From positions 2,428,001 through 2,492,000 of the forward strand of contig OZ014413.1 in NCBI GenBank assembly GCA_963965975.1: DNA of 64,000 nt. The letters are read 5' to 3'. Below are positions 56,901 to 64,000 of the stretch, in pieces; within the stretch, counting starts at the first letter, position 1, and each line of letters opens with the position of its first letter. Source of the DNA: Xestospongia bergquistia. Taxonomy: Eukaryota > Porifera > Demospongiae > Haplosclerida > Petrosiidae. The position numbers were made by a program, and so were the translations under genes. A model generated the notes under the pieces. It worked only from the letters and a program-made list of their open reading frames with translations, searched no databases and was not told where the DNA came from.

Positions 56901-57914
56901 ATGAAGAGTCTGGCAAGAAGCACTGTCTGGTGGCCAGGAATTGACAAGCAAATAGAAGAGAAGGTGAAGAGCTGTCAACAATGTCAGAGTAATCAAAAAT
57001 CTCTAGCAGCAGTTCCAATGCATCCTTGGGAATGGCCAAAAAGACCTTGGGCTCGTATCCATATTGACCACGCGGGACCATTTCAAGGTAAAATATTTTT
57101 AGTTGTTATTGATGCACATTCAAAATGGTTAGAGGTAGTTGTTGTACCGTCAACTTCATCCATTAATACCATCAGAGTTCTTAGGACTATGTTTGCTACT
57201 CATGGACTACCAGAAGTAGTTGTCTCAGACAATGGAACAGCCTTCACAAGTGGCGAGTTCCAAGAATTCTTGAAGAAGAATGGTATACAACATTTAAGAT
57301 CTGCACCGTATCACCCATCCAGCAATGGTTTAGCTGAACGGGGAGTACAAATTCTGAAAGAAGGATTGAAAAAGATTACAAATGGAGATATTGAAACAAG
57401 ACTTGCTCGACTATTGTATCATTACAGGATAACTCCCCACTCTACTACTGGTGTATCACCAGCTGAACTTTTAATGGGTAGAAAGCTCAGATGTCATCTA
57501 GACTTGTTACAACCTGACACATCTTCTCGGGTATTGGACAAACAAATGACACAAAAGAAACAACATGATAAGAAAACTAAGGATTGTACATTTAAGTTAC
57601 ATGACCAAGTTTTTGTTAAAGATTTTATTCATCATCGTAGATGGATACCTGGTTTTATTACTGGATTTGAAGGTTCACTAACTGCTGTGATTAAATTGAA
57701 TGATGGTCGTATTACCAGAAGACACTTTGATCATATAAGAATTCGTTCATGTGATTCACCTAGTGATATACAAGATGATTTACCCATTGACCCTTCTCCT
57801 GAATCAGATCTAACCGAAACTCAAGAAGTACCTTCAGTAACACCGCCAGTCGAACTTCGTCGTTCAACTCGGATTCGTCATTCACCAAAAAGATTCATAC
57901 CTGGTTTTGGCTAA
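53988..57914 (+). CDS. Gag-Pol polyprotein of the Ty3/gypsy element
   Basis: One 1308-residue ORF carries all functions. Gag occupies about residues 1-240 and ends in two zinc knuckles, a variant C203-C206-H210-C215 (one residue short before the His) and a canonical C222-C225-H230-C235. The aspartic protease has VDTGAS with D311. Reverse transcriptase has YIDD at 595-598. RNase H has CDAS with D744. Integrase has an HHCC finger (H963, H966, then CQQC) and a DD35E triad D1027, D1081, E1117, followed by a GPY/F-like C-terminal region (FVKDF...RRWIPGFITGFEGSL). The layout is that of Mag/K02A2.6-like gypsy elements. No frameshift separates gag from pol. All catalytic residues checked are present. 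Confidence 0.92.
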   Translation: MATHGSVGEFAPGKETWFSYAERLEQYFLANDVQAQEKKRAILLSVCGASTYQLIRNLVSPQKPSEKTFDELVKLVQEHHQPPPSVTVQRFAFHSRTRKEGESIANFVAHLRELSEHCQFGDTLNDMLRDRLICGCNDDRLQRLLLAKPPPLTFDKAFTIAQAHESAERSAKDLLRADSSQVNSLKGRRDPHFSRDRAVSIECYRCLGAHSPAVCRFKDVACSFCKKTGHIARACRSKRGPVQKDTHKSTHTTRRKNLRDTPKRAHQITDSEADHSPNESTYTLFNMNTNRVKPIQVTVNVNGVDITMEVDTGASVSIISESTYRKYWEKGQAPPIVPSSTNLKTYTGEQLSIKGVINVTVKYENQCHSLQLTVVKGSGPSLLGRDWLLKIKLNWEKLHLNYLQPKALKLEDVLSRHNVLFKDELGLVQSTQAKLHVDPQSQPKYFRPRPIPYALRGKVEQELERLEKAGIIEPVEFSEWAAPVVPVIKRDGTVRICGDYKLTVNQAAKLDTYPLPKVDDLFSQLAGGKKFTKLDLAHAYQQIALEPDSKQYLTINTHKGLYQYTRLPFGVHSAPAIFQRTIEGIFRGVKNVAVYIDDILITGVSEEEHLQTLDKVLSRLKAEGMRLKQDKCAFMLPKVEYLGHVITAKGLHPAEDKIRAILKAPVPHNVAQLRSFLGLVNYYGKFLHHLSTLLAPLYTLLQKNKKWFWGTDQKKAFSDIKEILTSPKLLVHYDPKKKLMLSCDASPYGIGAVLSHIMEDGSEKPVAFTSRSLAPAEKRYSQLDKEALAIIFGVKKFHHYLFGRHFTICSDHKPFQHLFNENRLIPSLASARIQRWALALSAYEYNIVYKSGNSNANADLLSRLPLPETIADVPIPGELILLMETMQSSPITSTKIKSWTDKDPILARVRNCTLKGWTKTSAEDLHPFSQRKEELSVQDGCILLGCRVVIPKVGREKLLDQLHETHPGIVRMKSLARSTVWWPGIDKQIEEKVKSCQQCQSNQKSLAAVPMHPWEWPKRPWARIHIDHAGPFQGKIFLVVIDAHSKWLEVVVVPSTSSINTIRVLRTMFATHGLPEVVVSDNGTAFTSGEFQEFLKKNGIQHLRSAPYHPSSNGLAERGVQILKEGLKKITNGDIETRLARLLYHYRITPHSTTGVSPAELLMGRKLRCHLDLLQPDTSSRVLDKQMTQKKQHDKKTKDCTFKLHDQVFVKDFIHHRRWIPGFITGFEGSLTAVIKLNDGRITRRHFDHIRIRSCDSPSDIQDDLPIDPSPESDLTETQEVPSVTPPVELRRSTRIRHSPKRFIPGFG

Positions 57915-57925
57915 GGATGGAGGAA
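57913..57925 (+). other. Polypurine tract
   Basis: AAGGATGGAGGAA lies directly before the 3' LTR, the expected plus-strand primer of reverse transcription. It begins within the stop codon of gag-pol. Confidence 0.8.
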
Positions 57926-58168
57926 TGTTGTGAACTAACCTAAGTGTGTTAATTAGTGTAAATTTAGGATTATACAATTATGGTTTGTGTTGATTACTTT
58001 GTGTTAATATCTTTTATGCTAGGCTATTGTCACATTGTTCTTTTCTTGTAGTTTTTGTTCATGTGTAAATTAGTTCTCATTTGCTCTACTTGTATTTAAG
58101 TTGTTCACTTTCTTAGTTGTTCATGATAATAAATTCTAGTCAGTTAATAAAGTGATTAGGACATTACA
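57926..58168 (+). repeat. 3' LTR (243 bp)
   Basis: It has the same length as the 5' LTR, and I found no differing base when comparing them by eye. Confidence 0.92.
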
Positions 58169-58173
58169 CTTTC
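58169..58173. repeat. Target-site duplication, right (CTTTC)
   Basis: It matches 53717-53721. The host sequence resumes with AAAAGCATAAATTAAGAG, as in copy 1 near 43833. Confidence 0.85.
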
Positions 58174-59766
58174 AAAAGCATAAATTAAGAGTTTAGCATA
58201 ACATGCATGTTAGTTATAATGTGATATTTATCTTTATCAACAGCTGGACTTATATACTGGCCAATTTTATAAAATATAGTGTTTAAAGTAGTTAGTACAA
58301 TCATTCAAAATTAATTATGTGCACAGTTGCTATTTATTAAATATATAGATAATTTGATATGTTAATCAACAATAACATTATTCTAAGTACTTTCATATAT
58401 ATTACTATGGAAACCTACATTGAATACCAGAAATATACAAAAATAAGCACTGTTGATATAAGCTCTATCCACTATCTTACTTTTGATATAACATATATTT
58501 ACAGTCACAACTCTCAATACTATGTATATTTGACATGAATACAAATCTAGAGGCTACATAAAAACTCTAAAAGACCAATGGTCATGTTAATGCAAATTAA
58601 TTCACAACTTAATAAAATATCTAGGTCTTGTGTCACATCTCTTAATAGTAAATGAACAAGGTCATTTTTAATCATGTTTAGACCATGATTGATCAAACTG
58701 CGCATATATTGTCACTACAATAATAATAAACATAATCATAAGACTGCTACTGATAGATTATGTTAAATATAAATACACACATATACAAAAGTACATTTAT
58801 AAGGAAAGATACATTAATTTTAAATATAGATATATTCAAGTATTTGAACAGACACAGACACATAGACACACTGACAGACTACTGCCTATCCTCCTATGCA
58901 CAATGAGGTTAATTAAAATATGTCTAAAGAATACAGAATAATGAACAAAACAAATAATTCTATATAAAAAATTTTTTATGTACATATGTTAATTTAATAC
59001 TACTCAAAGTGAGAGAGAAATGTTAATGTTGCCCTAAAAATGGTAATGCTTAGAATACATAGTTTAAAAAATTATTTGATATAAGTAATGTAACATATTA
59101 CTTAATAATATTAAAATTAATGTTTAATTAGTTATATTCATAGGAAATGATTGATAACTTTGCTTTATTATAAGCAGTAATAAATGATTAAAGTTATAGC
59201 AACTCAAACCTTATGAAATACAAATATAAATGTATCATATAAGATCATGATTTGTTTATCTTGCAAAATGTATACTTAATACACATTTTGTTCCTATTAA
59301 AAATGCATAAATGCCATATGGTAATATATCTTTTCACTACAAACTTATATTTTACCCAATCCCACTGATGCTTCACCATCCAAACTGTACTTCGATTGTG
59401 TTCTAGCAAGTCAGGTCACAACACATATGTTGGCTAATAGCAAGTATTTATGAAGTATCCGTTTGTAAATTATGGTGAAAAAGTGAGGATATTAGCCATC
59501 AATAAGCAACAAGCTCCTGAAAGAGAGGAGAGTGTGAATTGATCCTCTCCACACATAAAGTCAGAAAACTTAAAACAGAAACCAAGAAGGATGAAGTTCA
59601 AAGAAGACATAAACTAGAATTGACAAAGGAGATAGAAGATCCAAATCTAATAATCAGAACTGGAGTATATAGCATAAAAAGGAATTGCTAAGAAAGATTA
59701 ACATAAATATTACAAATAAGACACAACTATTCTAATTATATATACATTCAATAATTGATCATTAAC
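58174..59766. other. Right part of segmental duplication copy 2
   Basis: It is collinear with about 43830-45442, with small indels. No coding sequence is conserved between the copies; the open frame at 45086-45283 of copy 1 is altered here. Confidence 0.55.
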
Positions 59767-59769
59767 ATC

Positions 59770-61065
59770 ACAAAAAAATAGATATAAAACCAATTAAAGC
59801 TCCAGTATGTTTATCATACACTAAGGCTTCCTTGATATGCATTTACATTTTTCTCACTCCTCGAGGTTATAGTAATCTGCAGCTCAAAGTAAATCATTGT
59901 CAACTTCATTCAAAAACCTGCAGGATGCTTTGATGTAATGAGTATAATCTCTTAATGTGCATCATGAAAGGAGCCTTAATATTCCAGATGTCCTAAAAGC
60001 TTCATATGCTCCACTTGACATATGGTGTAAGTAAAGACACCATTTAATGATTGGTGGGTGCCACCTCATTGACTTTGAGTCTGAATAGGATGCTGCTTTT
60101 TGTTGTTGTTCCCAAAATACTCTTTGAAAGGAATCCTTTGCATGAGTATCATGTAATTGTTTGTTATACTTTGACATTACATTAACTAATCATTGTGATT
60201 AACTACAACTCCATTATAAACAACAGACTGCTTAATTGTCAGTAAACGAGTCAATTTAACTTTGATGGTACAGACAGTATTGTGCATATTGTGTAATCAT
60301 TGCTTTAATTGATTTGGTAATAAGTATTTATAATTTGCATGACTTCTTGGAGATGTTACATGATTACTAATAGGGCTACTATGTCGATAAATTGTTTTTC
60401 GTAAAACATCACGATATTTGGTACTGTAGTTATATTGGTTTACAGCACGATTAATTAGTAATTCACAATTCTTGTGACATACTGTGCTTCTTTCTAATGT
60501 AGTGGAATCAAGTGCATAGGTATCTAAAAACAATCAATCATGTAGAATTATTTTAAAGACAGTACTAACCTGATAATGTTTGCACATCAAAAATGTAACT
60601 TCTGAATTGCCAAAACAAAAATGACTTGTATCTACTGCATCAATGATTTTTAAAACCTCAGATAAAGAGTTTATTTGGGCAGGGATATGATTCAGAGGTG
60701 TACATTTGACAGGATCTAAAAGAGTGTTATATAAAGTGAGCTTCCATGTACTGCCATTATAGATTATGAGTGATATAAAGATGTTGCGTTCAGCATTGAA
60801 AGTTTTCGGAAATTGATAGTGTTTGATATGTCATTATCAATGTCTAGCCATGCTATAGTATAACATAAGGTGAATAAAATGGTGTTATAACATGACTATA
60901 GTCAATCAACCTTTAGGTAATAATCCCAAGGAATGGAATCTCTCTCTTAGCACAGGGAAAGGAGCATGAATATAAATTGACTTTGGAAGAGATATAATTA
61001 AAGATCTGAGAATTGACCTTTGCTTTCTATAGTACAGCCTGACTTTTCTGCTACCCATCTGAAAA
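59770..61065 (-). pseudogene. Relic of a THAP/P-element-type transposase gene
   Basis: Minus-strand translation in order: about 60825-60571 gives KLTLYNTLLDPVKCTPLNHIP and INSLSEVLKIIDAV; 60533-60297 gives STVCHKNCELLI, KYRDVLRK and SPRSHANYKYL; 60177-59962 gives FQRVFWEQQQKAAS and MRWHPPIIKWCLYLHHMSSG; then, past a stop, TLRDYTHYIKASCRFLNEVD and YDKHTGALIGF. FWEQQxKA, RWHP-x2-IKWCLYL, TLRDYTH and LVYDKHTG are hallmarks, as I remember them, of transposases annotated as THAP domain/P-element-like. Stops and shifts break it, and the RNase H-like catalytic part beyond KHTG is absent. Bases 61065-60905 (MGSRKVRLYYRKQRSILRS) may be a 5' exon. No terminal repeats were seen. Confidence 0.7.
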
Positions 61066-61450
61066 GAATTTAATTATTAATAACTATTTAAGTGCACTAT
61101 ACTTAATTTTTGTACTGAACATGTACGCGTATTTTGTATCTTATGATAGGAGATTGTCAAAGCAAATAATAACAAGCTAAACCAACACAGCAATCTTTCA
61201 TCTTTAGATAACAAGTTGTAATTTTTGCCTGCAAAATTTAAAAATTAGCTATAGTCCCAAAAGTGCAACTATATCGTACGTTGTTTTAATGTTTTCAATA
61301 AGAATAGTGCGACTTTACTAACATAAAAACAATCTAAACCAATTGGTTCTAAATAATTAGTCCTAAATCTTTTAGTAGTAACATTGCTGTAAGAAGAAAA
61401 GGCTACAAAAGTATTTCTAGTGTAATTTTCACCATGAATTAGTCATCTGA
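61066..61450. other. Spacer before a transporter fragment
   Basis: This is an AT-rich stretch with no recognisable gene, repeat or site. Confidence 0.5.
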
Positions 61451-61859
61451 TTGTTACTCTTAAAAGAACACTTTAAGATGGAGTGTGTGTGTGAGTCGAT
61501 TATACCACAAGTCTTGCTGGCAATTTCTTTTATTCTAATTTTCCCTACATCATTTGAGCTCACAATAGCTCAATCTCCACAAGAAATGAGAGGCTTTATG
61601 ATTGGAATTTTTTTTTGCATCAACAGGACTCGGCTTTGCTATAAATAGAGTGATTGATTATCCATTTACGAGCAAAAAATACTTTTATTTATGTAAATGT
61701 ATCATTGTTTTAATGCTTTTTATTTGGTTCCAGGCGCTATCTAATCACTACAAGTTACGAGTGAGAGAGAATGAAATTAATGTACATTTGATAGCTGAGG
61801 AACATTATGAGAGATATATAGAGCAGGAAGTAGAGTACAGGAGGGAAATGGGACCATAA
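61451..61859 (+). pseudogene. C-terminal fragment of a POT/SLC15-like transporter
   Basis: It covers TM10-TM12 and the tail only: IPQVLLAISFILIFPTSFEL, TIAQSPQEMRGFMIG, then a frameshift at the T run near 61608-61616, then ASTGLGFAINRVIDYPF, NHYKLRVRENEINVHLIAEEH and YERYIEQEVEYRREMGP. The tail is well preserved and close to A/E types. TM1-TM9 are absent; the junction upstream shows no family sequence. Confidence 0.78.
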
Positions 61860-64000
61860 CATGAATTAGCCAATTCACACTGATTTATTGTTCTTTTATG
61901 TATCATCTGTATAAAATATATATATTGTTTTTTGTAGTTATAGCTTATTTTTGATAATTGATTTTGTATACTTATTAAGGTCATCATGTTTAGTTTTGTA
62001 GAAGATATTTGCATACTTTGTGTAACTTGGCATAATTTTTGTTCTAGAGAGTTTTTAAAATTATAAATAGGGATCTTAGATATGAATTTGTTACTTTTTC
62101 ATGCATCTAGACTTGATCTGACTCCAGACGTCAGCCATTCATACAATATGACTTTACAAAGAACACAATCTACTGTTCATCATATAGGGGTCCATGTAAG
62201 ATGAAGATTTCATTATTATAATCTCAGGGAAAATTAATGTTGCTCATACAAATAAAAAACTTAGACTCCTCTATGCATCACATTCATGTTTGACTTAAAT
62301 TGTTGCATGATGTTTGAGGATTTGAAGGATCATGATTTGGCTGTGTCATTGCATGACTTGTCACCAGAGGAACAGACTCCTGAGAAATTGATATGCATAA
62401 AATCACAATTTGATTAATAAGAGAGCATGGCCTCCCTTGATATGATTGTCTGACATTTGTAAGTACATCCAGTGATTGTTTGAAAATACCAACTATTTCT
62501 TTAATGGTAATATAACACAGGAGCAACTAATATAGCTCAACAATAAAATAATGGCTTCATCAAAGTTTTAAATTTATCATAAATTGTTTAATACAATTGA
62601 CATAAGCAAGTCTGAAAGTTTTTGATATTTAATTTCAATCTTTTAATAGCATTCTGTTTCCAGAATTAACTAAGAGTCACCTTAATTAAGCTTAACGAGC
62701 TGCCACCTTATCTTCAAGTAATTTACAACATTTTTCAAAGTATGGCTAAACTTTATCTCAATCTTTTTGCATGTAAGACAACCTGCATGACAATCATCAG
62801 TAAAAAAAGTCAAACAATCTAGCTGTCTTTTGTCAATTAGTAAGAAGGACTATTTTGCTTAGGCCATCAGAGAAAGAATTTTGAATTGTTACAAGTTGAA
62901 GAACTTATGGTCTAAACGACTAGAAAGGAATAGATTTCCCTTATTCAAATAATTATATTGCATGCCTAAATTCGTTTTAATTAATCAAAATGAGAGTACC
63001 ATTTTCCTGTATACTTGAGAGTTCCTATTTAAAGTGAATGATTGATTCAAGTCTAATCATAAAGTGATATTGGGTAGGAAAGTCATTGTTGTTACTAATT
63101 AACATGTGCTCAAAATGCATATGCATATTTTTATAACTAGCCATACACAGACGCATATATACACATACATATACATCAACTAAGTTCTGTAACCCTTGTC
63201 CAATTAAGTATGAAAGGGGTTAATAAAAATTAGGGTTAGCCACATGGATATTCGATCCATAGGAGCACCTTATGCCTATTTTAATATAGTATTTGAGCAT
63301 ACATATAGCTGATAAATGTAATAATTATTTCATACCTGTATTAGCCATTAGTAGCAACATCATTATGAGATTATGACCAATGACAAAGTGTCCATCCTTG
63401 AATACATGAAGTCCAACTACCTCAGCATACTTTTCAATTTGCACTGCTTAACACTAAACACGGTCTATAACTAAAGAATGAATGACATAGTTAAACTGAT
63501 GAAGAGTAAGTAATTCATACTTTGTTTGGACTCAATAAGTGGTTTATAGTTGTATGAACTCAATAAGCTGACAAAAGGATTAACATGATTATATGTATAT
63601 TTACATTTAGTATTCTATTATTATGTAGTCATTGATAGTAGATATATATATAGTTAATGCAGAAGAGGGATAATGTGAAATGTAATATTATTATGTGTAC
63701 AAGAGCAAAAGAGTTACTTACTGAAGACTGAGAGAGATAATTAATTTAAGTACCAGTGGGTGGGAGAAATTATAATTGTTATTGTGGTTAAATAAATAAG
63801 CCGTATAAAGCCTACCCACAACCAGTGTAGTCTGGAATTCTTTAAGTGAATGTGCAACACTGCAAGAATACAACTAAAGTATGTTTTCAAGATATTATAA
63901 AGCACATATTTCACTTGAAACTACTATATAAATATATAGTTAAAAAGCATTGTGATCATTGACTAGTGTATCATAAAACTAGATTTAAATTAAGCATTCT
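61860..64000. other. Gene-free right end of the window
   Basis: This is AT-rich sequence without a gene that I can support. A minus-strand frame at 62284-62526 (80 codons) and a short Cys-containing stretch near 62690-62805 (minus, CHAGCLTCKK) are open but match no family known to me. A brief T-loop-like TTCGATCC at 63251-63258 is not part of a tRNA. Confidence 0.45.

Larger units (their letters stand above)
53722..58168 (+). mobile_element. Complete Ty3/gypsy LTR retrotransposon
   Basis: The element is 4447 bases long: 5' LTR, primer-binding site, one gag-pol ORF, polypurine tract and 3' LTR, flanked by a CTTTC duplication. The LTRs start TG and end CA. The two LTRs look identical by eye, and the ORF is intact, which indicates a recent insertion. 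The internal region is visibly richer in G and C than the host flanks. The empty site is seen in the paralogous copy near 43826. It has no envelope ORF. Confidence 0.93.
48612..59766. repeat. Segmental duplication, copy 2 (interrupted by retrotransposon)
   Basis: This is collinear with 38811-45442 and contains J2, K2, the expanded minisatellite and the TAACTAAC tract. A 4.45-kb LTR element splits it at 53722-58168. The right edge (ATTAAC at 59766) abuts a transposase relic, and the left edge abuts transporter fragments. Confidence 0.8.

Noticed and set aside
62284-62526. Minus-strand 80-codon open frame
   Set aside because: No recognisable domain, no paralogue in the window, and a composition expected by chance in AT-rich DNA.
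63225-63275. Possible tRNA or tRNA-derived SINE (TTCGATCC)
   Set aside because: No acceptor stem, no A box at the right distance, and no cloverleaf could be drawn.

Overview
The window is eukaryotic nuclear DNA. It is strongly AT-rich and has no operon-like or bacterial signals. It carries an LTR retrotransposon, a relic of a THAP/P-element-type DNA transposase, a MITE-like element, minisatellites and many decayed gene copies. Transporter sequences of this kind, a CD225-type relic and single-exon gene clusters suggest an early-branching animal, most likely a demosponge such as Amphimedon. That assignment is inference from remembered protein flavour and was not tested.

The dominant theme is one family of 12-TM transporters of the POT/PTR2 (SLC15-like) branch of the MFS, each encoded by a single long exon. 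Diagnostic blocks are a TM2-TM3 block of the form GLLAD-x3-GRY, a RSN-[IV]-VQ-[YF]-NIDQ block, a hydrophilic central loop, and LEF-x2-AQSP-x2-MRG in TM10. The first 21.7 kb is a near-identical direct tandem duplication with a period of about 10.83 kb. Each unit holds A' (+), B (-), A (+) and B' (-), plus decayed exons resembling a CD225/dispanin gene. A third unit begins at about 21.3 kb and breaks off at 21733.

From 21.7 to 38.8 kb the family continues with two intact minus-strand genes (C 22153-23673, D 34125-35645), a plus-strand gene with one frameshift (E 29079-30613), three minus-strand pseudogenes (25338-26845, 31725-33200, 36760-37888), and short N-terminal or internal stubs at rearrangement breakpoints. 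More fragments lie at 46.1-48.6 kb and 61.45-61.86 kb.

From 38.8 to 59.8 kb there is a second, older segmental duplication (38811-45442 and 48612-59766). Each copy carries two small minus-strand genes, J and K, for papain-fold/LRAT-like proteins with a C-terminal hydrophobic tail. The second copy was later interrupted by a complete Ty3/gypsy retrotransposon (53722-58168) with apparently identical 243-bp LTRs, a 5-bp target duplication and one intact gag-pol ORF. The duplication ends exactly at a decayed transposase (59770-61065). The last 2 kb holds no gene I can support.

Functionally, the transporters probably sit in a membrane and move small peptides or related solutes, but their TM1 lacks the usual ExxER proton-coupling motif, so substrate and energetics are open. 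No biochemical link between the transporter cluster and the J/K genes can be read from the sequence; they are simply neighbours in a duplication-prone region.
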